From assembly GCA_013398015.1 (NCBI GenBank), contig VZRR01010743.1:124001-188000 (forward strand): a DNA stretch of 64,000 bases, written 5' to 3'. The position numbers were made by a program, and so were the translations under genes. Of the stretch, positions 1-12,700 are shown in pieces. How positions within the stretch are numbered: the first letter of the stretch is position 1; every line of letters begins with the position of its first letter. The notes below the pieces were generated by a model. It was not told the DNA's origin. It made no database searches and was given only the letters and a program-made list of their open reading frames with translations. This DNA is from Oreocharis arfaki (lineage: Eukaryota > Chordata > Aves > Passeriformes > Paramythiidae).

Positions 1-3000
1 TAAATAAAAACATTAATTTAGCTGCACACCAATGTCAGCTGCTCTGGAGCCACGTGTGAAGCATAGCCTAAGTGTGCAGAGGTTTGCAGTGAGAGGCACA
101 GCCCTTGCACCCAACTGCTCTAGTGAAGCTCAGTGCCCTTATGATGACCAACAGCAGCAGCTATCAGGATATAAACTACTCCCCGAAAGAGCCAGGAGCT
201 CTACCAACTTTCTCTGAGGCAAGCACAGGCAGTAGGGCCCAGCATGGATGCAGGCTTTCAAATTAGTTCAATTTTTAGCAACAAATTTGTGGGAGAGGAG
301 GGGGAAAGTAGCTTGGTTATTGGGAAAGATTTATGGGACAGTCCCTGCATGTGTGGCAGGAGCTGCCACATGCAATATTCATCCAAATGTCCCAGGGCTG
401 CTGCACACACAGACTGGACTCCACACCTCCCCCAAGTGCTCCATCTACCACATCTGCTGCCAATGTGGTTTTAGGGGACTGAGAAAAGAATACCTTTGCT
501 GTGTCAGGTGAAAATTACTCTATCCTTCAGCATAAAGCCTTGTTAAAGAGCGAGAAGCAGACAACTGCCTTTACAACCTGTACCCAGACCCATACGTGAC
601 TGGCAGAAAGATAACAGCCCTCAGGCACTGAGTGGATTCCAATTTACACAGTTCTCTCGGTGCAGAAATGTACCACTCCTACAAACCTGCCTTTTTACCC
701 TAGATGGAGTCCAATCACACAAAATACCACATACACATTTGAGAGAAAATTCTCAGGTTGTAAGTTTAAAACAAAAGGGAGTTACAGCCACAAAACGGCC
801 TTGATGCAGGCTCTGAAAGTTGTGCACAGCTTCAAATGCAAGAACCAGCACTTGGTTGGGAAGTGTCAGGTCAAGGCTAGCCCCGTGCAAGGGTCAGTCT
901 TTAACATCTACTTAACGGCCTCAAAGACAGGGCTCACTCTGCAGGATCCCACAAGCAGTGGGACATTTGGGATCAAAGACCTTCTGGGCATAATATCAAC
1001 CCCACTAGACTCCCAGCTTGGCTCCTGAAGCTACACATCCAGGAGGGAGGGAGACCAAAGAGGATATTAGGGAGGTTGCAAGTGTCATATAGTGGCAAAC
1101 CTTCTCCCAGCACTGAAGAGATGCTGTGGAGTGAGAGCCGGGCACCCAGCAGTGGAGAAAGAGCAGAAGCTCAGACAAAGGAGTCAACAATCATCACATG
1201 AAGCCTCCTCCCACCTTCCTCCTCGGAGCAGAGCATGCCAGCCCCTCCAACCCACCCCACAAGTGTTGCCATGGGCCAGTTTCAAGCAGCAGCCCAGTTT
1301 TCAAACAGCACAAAGCATAATCAACCAGCCTTACTTCCCACCCCTCAGTGCCTGCTTCACACCAGCTGCTGGCTAGAGACTCATCCCTTCCCACTCCACC
1401 CAATAACTCTGCTGGCAGTTTGCTTCCCACAAGAAAAGGAAGCAAGCTACATCCTCTTTAGCTTTGTGTACCAAGAACAAATCAACCTGCTGCAGTGCTG
1501 TAACTGAAGCTGTCTCGACCTGCCACGGTGCTGTAGATGGCATTTGGTGCTCACAAGGCTGATTTGTTTGTTGGAGCTGTTAAAATATCATCATTATTCT
1601 AAACTCTTGCTGTAGCACTTGACTTAAACTCAAGAGCTCAGGGAGGCACACACCAGCATTCCAAATAAACTAAGCAGAGACCTTTGAAACACAGACGAGA
1701 ATTCAGTGGTCCTGGGACTGCTGGTGCAGACACTGAACAGCTCTTCACCCTTTCTGAGCACACAATCACCTGCTGCTCCACATCTCATCCTGCTCATGGA
1801 CTCAGCCACACAAGCAGCACAGCAAGAATTGTTCATTCCACTTGGTTTAAAGCCTGAGGTGCACAGAAAAGGTAAGGAACAGCCTGAAGCTTCACAAGCT
1901 AATGAGATACTGCAGAGCAGATCCTTAATGTCCCAATTCCTTGCCTTAAACAATATTTCCTCCCTCTCAGTCTCCAGCACAAGCCAAAGGCACCCTGGGT
2001 GTCCTGACTCAGTGCTTGTCTGTGACCCGAAGGCATTTCCCTGCCAGGCATCTCCTTTCATGGAATACCCAGCAAGAAGCAGCAGGGTTTGGAGTGCTTC
2101 TCCAGACCAAAGCCAGGGAAGACATTTCCAACTACCTGGTGAGCACAAACACATTGCAGAAGTTATGAAACTGGAGCAAGGAGCATAATCTGTAGGCTCA
2201 AACTCTGCACAGTGAGGTTCCTTCACCCCAGGCAGGCACCCCAGTGTCAGTCTGTCCAGCTGAACCATGAGCAGGATGCCAAGGCAAATTGGGGAAATGA
2301 GGAAAGCTTCAGCCATTCTCTCCAGACAGAAATAACTCAGCATTTCTCCCAACCCAGCCCAGCACATCACTGAGGTAAGAAAGGCTCCTGACAATCAATC
2401 TTGCTGGACTCAGTCTGTGGTTCCTTGGTTTTCACATGTAATTAACAACGTGCATCTTCCAGTAAGTGATTGCAAACAAATCCTTAGGTGCCTAGCAGAC
2501 AGCAGCTCCAGAAAGTCACACAGTGGCATTTGAAAGCCCAGATTCAGATCAGTACTGGGGTTTCCAGTAGCTCATTGCGTACCACAGCCCTGCATAACGA
2601 TACTGACTCAGTTTTCCTGCCACCGAGCAGAGCCCCAAGAATTGTCCTGCAGTGTAGAAAGTCACACAACGGCAATTTCTACCACAAATTTAGAAGAGAG
2701 TGAAATTCAAGCTCTCGACATTTCTCAGCTATCAGGAGGCAGTGGTAGATGTCAGCAAACCAGAGCACATAGTGGTTATGGAGAGGTATTAACTGCTTAA
2801 TCCCCAAAGTCCTGTTCTCAAAGGCATGTTTGTTCGGTTTTTTTCTTAAAAACCTCCTTCTATCTTCCAAGCCCAGCCCTGACATGTGACAACAGAGGTT
2901 TAGCCCAGAAACCCTCCTCAGTAATCTCCTGTTTGGCCAAAAGTCTCTTTCCATTGCCCTGCCCAAACTCCCAGCTGTAACACACTGTGGGAATGATCAC

Positions 3001-6000
3001 AGGCATCCTAAAGCAATAAGGAATTTGCTGAAAGACTCCCAGGTGAGGCTAGAAAACAGATCCCACACCTCCCAGACAAGCTGTAACACCTGACACCACT
3101 ATCTGCTTTGCATCCAAACCCAAATACTTCAGTGTATGTTCAAGGTCTGCCAAATCCTGTTGGAACCGACTGCCAAACCACCCCTACTCATGGTCTACTG
3201 TAAGAAGTTTAAGCTGTCTAAACGATGCTCTGAAAGCACAGAAATGAGATGTTTCCACTGGACCATAATTAAGTATAATAAAAATCAGACAACTGATTGC
3301 TGAACTACAGCTAACCCATGATTCCAGGTTTGTTGGGCAGTGATGATGTGGGCAAGCCTCAGAGCAGCTATGATAGCACCACAGGTATTGCAACACACGC
3401 AAGAATTGAAGAACTCGCCAGTTTTAGGGAGTTTCATAGAATCACTGAATGGTTTGGGTTGGGAGGGACTTTAAAGCTCATCCCATTCCAAACCCCTACC
3501 TTGAACAGAGACACCTTCTACTGGACCAGGCTGCTCAAAGCCCCATCCAACTCGGTCTTGAACATTTGTAACATCCTCTTCTGTCCCAAATCACACAAAG
3601 CATCTACATACAAATCCTCCTGGAATCAGAATGTACTCCATGGGTTGCAGTGAAGGCAAGAGGATGGGCCACGTTATCCATCTCAGACACTGTTTTCCAA
3701 GCGCTACCATTTGTAAAGTCTGAGGCACAGCTGGTTTTTGCAGAATTACTGAAATATTTCCAAACGCCCTGCCAGGAACTGCAGGAGTTGTTAACACAGG
3801 GATTAAAGCAGGTAGCTGTACCTGGCAGAGCTGCTCTGCTCCAGCACAGAGCTTGCAATTCCCACCTGGCTATGCTACACGAAACTAGAAAAACAATCCC
3901 AAGGCCAAACCTTCTCCTGTTTTTTCAAAAAACACTGAGTCTATTTACACCAAGTTCATCCAGGAGTTAACCACAAGGAACTTGTGAATACAGGGACTGC
4001 ACAAACATGACTTGAGCACAACAGGAAAGGACTGGAAGGACTCAGACCCATCCCCATAGGCCACAGCTCTGCTCTGCTCTCCCTGGAGCAGGATCAGAAG
4101 CAGGAGGGAGAACCAGGAGCAGGCTGCCCTGTTCAGAAGAGGCAGCCAGCCCCCATTTTTAATCCTAATGGTCTTTTTACACTTTATTAACATTTTTTCC
4201 CCAATCAGAAAGAAAAAAACCAAACACCACAAGAAAGTGGGCAAACCCACCACACTCACCTGCTCCAAGAGCCCACATACACTGCTCTGGTTTATTCAGT
4301 GTGGTGTCTCTCCAGTCAGATCAAGCCCTTCCTCGCTTGGGATGACGGCAGTGTCCCACAGGGAAGTGAGGAGCAGCTTCAACCTCCACCATCAGCTTCC
4401 TCCATGGCGTCACCTGCCACCCAGACAGCAAGGGCTGGATCTGCTCTGCTCCCTGGTGCCACACAGCCACACTCTTCCTCCCTCTCACCCTCCAGACTCC
4501 CAGTCCCACATCCATCATTATTTCAGCTTCCAGGACCCCCTGAGCAGACCATTCACTCACAATGCCAGGTTTCACCACTGCTTAGCTCAGTGACCATTAT
4601 TTTAGCTTCTTTTCACAACCCTGTCCACAAAGAGAACCCAAGACAGCCAAGCTCCACTCAAAATGCATTCAAGTCCCACACTGAACAAAAGGAAAAAGAC
4701 CCCAAATTTAAGGAAAGAAACACCCCCCCCACCATGAGCACCACAGTTATAGTTTCAAACCAGCTGAACAGAAACCTTAACGTTAAAAAACCTAACTTAA
4801 ACCCAAAACATCTAAAGAGAAGAAAACAGACCCACCTCACCCTCCATTTTTAAGTGGAGAATAGGAAGTGCAGCCCCCAGGACCACCCACACCCAGCTGA
4901 TGACACTTGGAATTAGGGCTGATAAGAGGATTCAGCTGGGGAGAACATGAGTTCCATCCTGACAAGGCTCTGCTGGTGCCCCTGAGAGGAACAGGACGTC
5001 CCCCCACCACATGACAGCTAAAATCCCAGTATTGAAAAGAAACATGAACTGAGATTACTCTTGACATTTCTGGGTCTTGTAATCACAGTGGGTGACAAAA
5101 GCAAATTCTGGATCAGAGCTTTTCCCTGAGCAATTTAAACACTGCTATTTTAAGGGAAGACCGAGCCAAACAAAGGGGTGATGGCCCTAAAGTTGAAAGC
5201 CACAGGATGTGGAGTCCTGGGATTATGTGATAATCAAGCAGCCCAGGCAGTCTCCAAGACACATGTATCTTTTGGAAATCAGGGTGCAAAAGCACTGCCC
5301 CTGCACAGCCTTCTGCCCCTCACCCCATCCATGGGTCCTTGTCCCCAACATGCCAGGGAGAGGCACTGCTGGCCAAAATCACTTGACCCTCTCACAAGGT
5401 GAAGGCTCAATTCAGGAGGAAATAATGAGGCAGGAAGCGAAAATTAAACAGTTTCAGTGGAAAATGGAAGGGAATGGTTTTTGCATTCATCTCCCTTTGC
5501 TGGCATTTTGTCAAAGGGCTTTTATTGGGAAACCACAGTTGGAACCAGGGACTGTGGTGGGGGGAAAAGCTGTGTTTTTCCTACTTGAGGCTCAGTGCCT
5601 CCTGTGAGATATCCCACGGCAACAGGAAATGGGTTTGAGGTGAAACTTGAACTTCTGGTGCGTTTCCCCATCAGATCTGTCCATGCCTCCCCAAGCAGCC
5701 GGTCCAGCTATATTGGCAGAGGTGTGAGGCTCTTTGTGTTTTCCAGCCCCACTGATTGCTCCACACACCAGTCAGCCGATGGCATTGGCCACTGCTGGAG
5801 CCTGAGACAGGAGAAATAGTGACACCACTGAAGGGACAATCCTCCTGCCCCAGTGGGCAGGACACAGCCACATCCACACACTTCTGGCTGGTTCCACATG
5901 GTTCCAACGGCCCCATGGCAGGGCACGGCGAGAAAATAACTGAGCCCACCAGTGATGCTGGGGAAATGTGCTGAAGAATTTATCGAATTGATAAGACTTT

Positions 6001-6350
6001 AAGAATTTATGATAATTCAATAATTATTTATAATTATTAAGGTTTTTTTTAATTTTAGAACGTTTTTTCCTTTAGGGAAATCTATTTAAGGAAGGGCAAA
6101 ATGCAGTGAGGAGAGAGGGAGAAAAACGTGACGGTCCTGTGAGCAGCACGGCTGGGGGAAAGAGGGGAGCGAGAGGTGCTCCAGGTGCTGCATTGCTCCC
6201 CAGAAGCCCCGGACAGAGCAGATATCCAAGCCTGGGACTAATATTAATTAGCAATAAATAAACTTAAAAAAACCCCCAAAACCAAAACCAAAACAAGCTT
6301 AAGTCCAGCCTGTTTTACCCGTATCATTTACCGGTGCCTGAACTTCCTGC
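1..6350. other. Intergenic or upstream-intronic DNA, no gene supported
   Basis: No exon with both plausible splice sites and recognisable protein sequence was found on either strand. Open frames here are short or sit in low-stop sequence open on both strands at once. The only clear element is a CR1 fragment near 3.43-3.57 kb. In human the gene left of TSEN54 is CASKIN2, transcribed divergently, so this stretch could be the first intron of a bird CASKIN2. No CASKIN2 coding exon is visible, and that idea is inference from synteny. Confidence 0.6.
3431..3568 (-). mobile_element. CR1 LINE 3'-end fragment, antisense
   Basis: On the plus strand the segment reads as the reverse complement of an avian CR1 tail. 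It starts near TCATAGAATCACTGAATGG, continues with the GGTTTGGGTTGGGAGGGAC block, and then matches the 'acaccttctactggaccaggctgctcaaagcccc' type of region. It is truncated and diverged. CR1 is the dominant LINE of birds, which supports the avian assignment. Confidence 0.85.
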
Positions 6351-6683
6351 CCTTTACTCCAACGCATGATTCGTTTCACCCTCCCTTCTCCCCATCCCGG
6401 CTGCGGGCGGGGCTCGGGACCGGCGGGTGTTAGGCGGGAGCAGCTCGGCACGGCGGGTCTGGGTCAGATCCCGGGGCAAAACCCGGTGCACGGCCCCGTC
6501 CCTCCCCAGTGCCCGGCCCTGAGTGTCCTTTCCCCCTCCCGGTCCCCTCCCCGGTTCCCTCCCCGGTGCCCGGTTCCCGCCGCTCGCAGTCCTCCGAGCC
6601 GCCAGGAGGCGCGTTGCCGGCGCCCGCCCCTCTTGGCGGCGCTCGTGCCCGGCGGCGGAAGGACGCTCGTCCGGCACGTGCCC

Positions 6684-6712
6684 ATGGAGGCCGGCGGGTC
6701 CCGCCGCCTCAG
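6684..6712 (+). CDS. TSEN54: TSEN54 coding exon 1
   Basis: Encodes residues 1-9 plus two bases (MEAGGSRRL, then AG before donor GTGGGG). The Kozak context has G at +4 but C at -3. The frame is open further upstream, so the exact start is the least certain part of the model. Confidence 0.75.
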
Positions 6713-9700
6713 GTGGGGCGGGCAGGGGGAGACCGGGGAGGCGCCGGGGGGACTCGCGGCGAGGGGGCCGAGGAGGTACCGCGGGGAAGCGGAGGCACCC
6801 GTGGTACGGGAGGCCGCGGAGGCACCGGGGGAGCATGCGCTATGGGGGACCGGGCAGGCTCCGGGGGGAACCGTGGTACCGGGGGAAAGGAGGCACTAGG
6901 GGGAACCACCGGTGAGGGGGAGGGGAGGCACCGGGGGGACCCGCGGTACGGGGAGGCCGAGTGGGCACTGCAGTCCGGGGGTGCCCCGCATCTGCCCGGG
7001 GTCCCGGTGCCGGGGCTATCGGCCGCTCTCCCGTCCCTCACCGCCCTACTGTCGCCCCGCAGCACGGCGGAGCAGCCGGAGGGTCGGCAGGCCCCGCGGA
7101 TCCCCCGCGGGCAGAAGGATTTCCTCCCCGACGGCTCGGCCCGGCAGGCCGAGAGGCTGCGGCGCTGCTGCGAGGAGCAGTGGCGGCTGTTCTCCGAGGA
7201 GCGCCCGGAGCGGCCGTAAGTCCATCCCCGGGAGCGGCGCTGGGAATAGCTTTCCCCGGGAAGGGGTGATGCCGGCGGGCACAGCACAGCTCGGGGGTTA
7301 CGGTAGGTTAGAGCTGTTGGTAGCAGGAGGTGTTGGTCAGCACAGTAAGACCCCCGCAGTTCACCTGCGCTCAGTGCCCGGGTTGGAGGAGCAGCAGTGC
7401 GACACAGCCTGGGTGTCCCTGCAGCAGCACAGGGACATGCTGGCACACCTGTGGCTAAAGAAAATCCCTCGCAGGGCTCTTGGTTTTCACACGTTTGTGT
7501 GTAATCCTGTAGCCTTTGCAGGTAGCAGCCACTGCCTTCTTGGGCGTGATCCAAGTTACCGAGTGTCTTGTTGATGCTCCTGCGTGGCCTTATGCAGATT
7601 TGACCAGGTGTCAGTGTCCCTGGTTTATCAGTTTTGGTGGTTTCAACAGTGCTGGCAGACTTTGGAGCTTGCCACTTGGGAGACATTCACACCTGCCTCT
7701 CAACACTCACTTTCTCTGATGGCCTGCAGGTATTAATTTTTCCCTATGAATCCCCGTGGGTGGGGTACAGTGATTTGAGGGTGTCTTGGCAGCAGCTGAG
7801 TATGATACAGAATCACAAAATGGTTTGGGTCAGAAGAGAGCTTAAAGATCACCCCACTGGAATCCCTGCCATGGGCAAGGACACCTTCCACTAGACCAGG
7901 TTGTTCAGACCCCCATCCAACATGGCCATGAACACTTCCAGGAATGTGGCAGCCACAGCTTCTCTGGACAACCTGTGTTAGTTCCTCCATATCCACGTAT
8001 CCTGGCTTAGGCCATGCATCTCCAGCAGGCTGCTGGAGCTTATGGACATGTCTCTGTGGTGCTGACTGAAGACACTTTTAACTGGTTGGTGATGATACAC
8101 TGGTGCTGCTAGATCCAGGGGATGATGTCCTTCTAATGCCTTGTAAAAAAATGCCACCTGGAAATTTCCTGCCTTTTGACACCTTCCTGAGCTTGTTGTG
8201 TTGCTACACCAGGAGCTGACTGTAGAACACACAAGTGGTAAAAAACTAATCTTTAACCTTCCCAGGGGAAATCTGGTGAAAGCTGAGTGGAAGCCAGAAC
8301 AGGGCATCGTGGAGCTGAAGTCCCCTGCGGTGAGTGCTACAGAGCTTGCTCAGTGCCATCATCTCCTGCTGCCTCACAGATTCTTTAATTTGCTTCTTAC
8401 AATGGGAGGGAGCCTGGCTGTCAGCAGGGAACAGCCAGAGCCCATCAGGGATTTGTGCTCCTGTTGCAGGGGAAGTTCTGGCACACCATGGGGTTCTCCG
8501 AACGAGGCAAACAGTGTCTGCTGCCCGAGGAAGCTCTGTACCTGATGGAGTGTGTAAGTAGGGTGGGGGCACTGTGTCCTCACGGAATGATTGGAGGAGC
8601 TGTAGCAACTGATAAACAGGTGGTTCTCAAGGAATTGTCTCTTTTGCTGTGTTGCTGATGGGGATGTTTGTCACGGGGTGAGGGTTCATACCTTGTCCTC
8701 TCAGGCGGCCTCTGTGTCACTGACAGTGTCTTAGCTGGGTCTGTGGCCAGTTCGTTCAGCTTAAGCAGAGATCTTTGGGCTTGCTGCTTAGGATTTCTTC
8801 CCAGTACATACGGCAGAAAGAAATTTAAATGTGGCAGACAGAGTACTAGACCACGTTGTGTTCAGTGCTTCTCTGCTTGCAGAAATGCTGCTTAGGGCTC
8901 AGCTGGGTTTCTTTGCTGTAGAGAGGGTTTTATTTTGTCTCTCCACCAAAGCCTGTTACCAGTACAATTGGTGCATTGATGTAAAGGGAACTTTTATCCC
9001 TTAGCAAAACAAACAGATTGTGAGTGTCTGATGCCATCCCTTAAATCCTGACAGCAAAGGTGGGGCTTTTATACCCCTGGCATTCTGACAAAGAGTTTGT
9101 AAACAAATTGATGGCAATAAAATGCTTTAGTCAGATGCTGAGTACAAAATCCCCCCAAAAGCAGAAAAGTGAGATGCCTTCAGCCTATCTCATGGGAAAG
9201 GTGTGGTTCCTAGGGTTTTGTTTTCTTTGTGAGTAAACACCATCTAAAAAAACAAAAAGGAGGAAAAAGAGGTGTAGTCTAAAAGAGCCTTCTGGAGGTC
9301 ATTTGCTATTCCCTGGAGAAATTACCTATGGGATCTCTGGGTCTGTAAAGAAAGTAAATGCTTCTGAGGAGGCACCAATTGATGCCTCCTGAAGCTGCTG
9401 TTGATTCCTCTGCTCCAGTTCTCAGTTATGCTGGTCATAAGTGCTTTTGTTGTGCTGTGTTCTGAATCACTCAGCAAAGTTAAATTATCCCTCAAAGCAG
9501 TGATTATTTTATCAGTTAAGCATTTTGCTCCCAGCTGCATCCTCCAAACAGATGCAGGAGCTGGAGCAGGAGCTGAGAGCTGTGGCTGGGAACTTCTTAC
9601 CTGGCTGATAAAACCAGGGTTTGGGGGAACTGGGTATGGGAGAAGGACTGAAAGTAATGTAGGTGGCGCATGGGGAGAGATGGATGTCCTGTCAGGGAGG

Positions 9701-12700
9701 GTGCTGGGACCAGCTGTCAGGACCAGTGGGAAACGACTGATATGAGCTTGCATAGATTTGTTCCTGTGGCTCTCACACCAAGCTTCTGCACTGCAGGGCT
9801 CTGTCCAGCTCTTTTACAGGGATCTGCCCTTGTCAATCCAGGAAGCCTACGAGACCCTTCTGTGCCAGGAGGCAATGAGCCTGTCACATTACCAGGTGTG
9901 TTGGGACCTCCAGCTGTTGCAGGAGGATGAAGGCAGAAAGCCCAGCCTCTGCCACACAAGCTCTTCCAGTGGCTGGAAGCAGGGTAGGATGATCTGGGAG
10001 GGAAGGGGAGGGAAGTCATCTTCAGTTGTTCCTACTCACATTCTTCCAGATGTTCAATTCCTGTTTCCCCACCTTTGCTTTGGGTCCTAACCCTGGCGTT
10101 TTCTCCTCTGCCACTGCCACACTGTGTTCCCTCAGTCATAGTGGAACTGAAGTGAATTGTTTGTGTTTAGGGCCGTCATTTAACCTTCTTGCTTTCCTTT
10201 GCTCTAAGGTGTTCAGCCACTTGAAGCAACTGGGTTATATTGTACTGAGATTCGACCCCAGGTAACCAACTTTTCCTTCCTGTGCTGCTTTCTCCTTCCT
10301 GAAAACCCTGAGACTCTCTGTACCCACTGCCTGGCCCTAGGGAATGGCAAAGAAGAGGGCTTTGGCCCTGCATTCTACCTCTTGGGAGGATTAAAGGCTA
10401 AGAGTGGCCCTCTACCCTTCCTTGTTCCTCCCTCCTGAGGAGATGATTGGGAACATGAGATGGGGCATGACCTGAGGGCCATCCTGTTCCCACTTGGGCA
10501 TTTTCTGTGCCTTTGGTTGCTGTATCCTGGGGGCTGAGCAGAAGGCAGTTCCACTACCTCACCCTGCTCTCAGCCTCTGTGTTGGTCTCTCCTTCCAGCA
10601 CTGTCCCGTCTCCCTACGAGAGGCAGCTGAACCTGGAAAGTCACTGCAAGAGCTCTGGGAAACACCATCGCAAGAGGAGGAGGAGTTCCAGCCCCCGGTA
10701 AGGATGTGGCCCAAAGCCTTCTCCCATCCTCTTCAGGCTGTGCTGTCTCAGGAACAGCTGCTTTGCTGCAATGTCCCCAGGCCCTTCTGCTGGGGGTGAC
10801 CTTGTCTGGCACAGTTGCTCTTGGCTGTCCCCAGCCTTTTTCTTTTCCCGAAAGCTTTGCAGTGTTCCCTTTTGTCACGTGTGTGCTTCATGCCCGGGTT
10901 AAGACTCATGTCACGTGTGTGCTTCATGCCCCCAAGTCCCCCAGCTGTGGTGCTGAGATGCCACAAGAGAAGGGTAGAGAGGTCAGTGCAAAAGAAACCC
11001 GTGTCAGGTGCCTTCTCCTACTCTTTTTTAGCAGGAGCACAGCTACCACAGTGCACATCTTGCACTTACCCACCTCCTCAGTCCAACTTACCTGCCGAAA
11101 CTCAACCCAGAGAGCAGAGTTGCATCCTGGGGCTTGCACGTGTCCAAAACATCACCGCAAACTGACAAGGAGTAATTTTGCTCATAATTCTGACAGTTCC
11201 CAGGAGGTGGCGTCAGCCTTTCAGAAACGGGGAGGATGAGGCTGGAGAGTCCCTGTTAACAGTAAATCAGTGCCTGAGGAGTTGTGGAATTGTAGGAATT
11301 GGGAGATTAAACTGCTGGTCTAAGAACTGCCCTATCTTCTCTGGAATCAGGGTCTGAATCTCACACCAGTAAGGGGTGCTGGCAGCCAGGTTTCTGCTTG
11401 GCCTGTGCTGCTTTGGCTGAAGTCCATCATGTTTGCATGGAAGTGTTTGGGTCAGTGTCTGGGGTGTGGACCTGGCATGGCAGGTTGGGAACATTGTCTA
11501 TACAGATCAAGGCTGGGATTCTCTTGGGCGTTGAAGTCAAACCTTGTGTGAGACTTCTCAGAAGTTTATTTTGCATTTAGCATTCACTGCTTAGTTTTGG
11601 CCTGCTTTTTTTCTTTTCTCATTTGTCTCACACACCAGGAGGTTGTTGTCAAGGGTTTGCAGACCTCTCTGGGGGTTCTGCCACCTTTGCTGTCCTTCCT
11701 TCAGGCTTGGCAGACTCCATTCTACCTGTTAGCAGGGAGCAGGCAGGATTTAAAGGAAAGAAGGTTCTACCACAGGCTCTCCCTGAATTTTTTAGTGTTC
11801 CTTTGTCTTTAGGTCACATGAGAAGAAACATAAAGTATCTGAGGATCTTCCAGAAGCTGAAGAGACCGCCAGCAAAGATGGAGATGACTGTGGAGACTCC
11901 ATTCCCATGGATGAAAAGCCCTTGTCAGTGCAGCCAAAGGAATCAAATGCTGGCAGTGCAGAGGGGGAGTCAATGCCAGCTCCCCTTGATAGAGGACAAA
12001 AGCATTCTCTGAGCTTCTCCAGCAGGCAGACTGGAGACCACGAGGAGAGCAGCACTGGCACCCATGCACCCCGCTGGGATTTTGCCACCATCGCCTTTCC
12101 CAACGTGGCCCCGGACCAGCCATGCACACATCTGCCCTCCCCTGACAGCAGGCTCCTGCCAGAGAACGTGCCGGGCAGGGAGGTGGATGCAGCTTCCTGG
12201 TGCACACGGATCAACCAGAAGCAGGAGAAGCTGTCGCGGAAGGAGAGGAGGGAGAGGGAGAGCAGGTACAAGAGCAGTGTCAATGCCGACCAGGAGGTGA
12301 GGCGCTGCTCCAACTGGCAGGAGTACAAAGCCCTCTTGGAGCAGAGGAGACAGCAGAGGGTTTGGAAACGACCGTCACACCTGTGGGACCAAGCTGTCAC
12401 ACCACTGCTGCGGCCAGAAGAAGTGACCTCGCCAGGTAGTGGCTCTGGGAACTTGACAGGGACCGTTCTCTCCCTCCCAGCGCTGTGAAAGAGTTGCCTG
12501 CAAGCAGCAAAAGGGATCTCATGGAGAAGCTGAACATCAGTTTTGGGGACAGTATTTTGAGCAGGAGAATCTTTCTATAGCCCACTCAAGTGCCAGGATA
12601 AACAGGGCCTTGGGAGGTCTTCTAATCCATTCCCCATGTCCTGCTGTATTGCAGTCCTTCCTGCTGGGCTGTTATACATGTGCAGTCAGGGCCAGCATGA

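Larger units (their letters stand above)
6380..7310. promoter_or_regulatory. CpG island and promoter of TSEN54
   Basis: This very GC- and CpG-rich block surrounds the first two TSEN54 coding exons and contrasts with the AT-richer DNA on both sides. No TATA box was noted, as is usual for a housekeeping CpG-island promoter. The human CASKIN2 and TSEN54 genes start divergently close to one another, so the island may also drive a minus-strand transcript. That is inference. Confidence 0.7.

Noticed and set aside
1630..2394. 254-codon open frame on the minus strand, the longest unspliced frame left of TSEN54
   Set aside because: No recognisable domain, cysteine- and leucine-rich composition typical of non-coding DNA, and the plus strand is open for 160 codons over the same bases, pointing to a stop-poor region.
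4168..4853. Plus-strand open frames of 141 and 184 codons
   Set aside because: They overlap each other in different frames, are proline/serine/histidine-rich, and show no family resemblance or splice context.
6354..7686. Several long frames on both strands in the TSEN54 CpG island (up to 325 codons)
   Set aside because: High GC removes stop codons. Only the frame with KDFLPDGSARQAERLRR is supported by homology.
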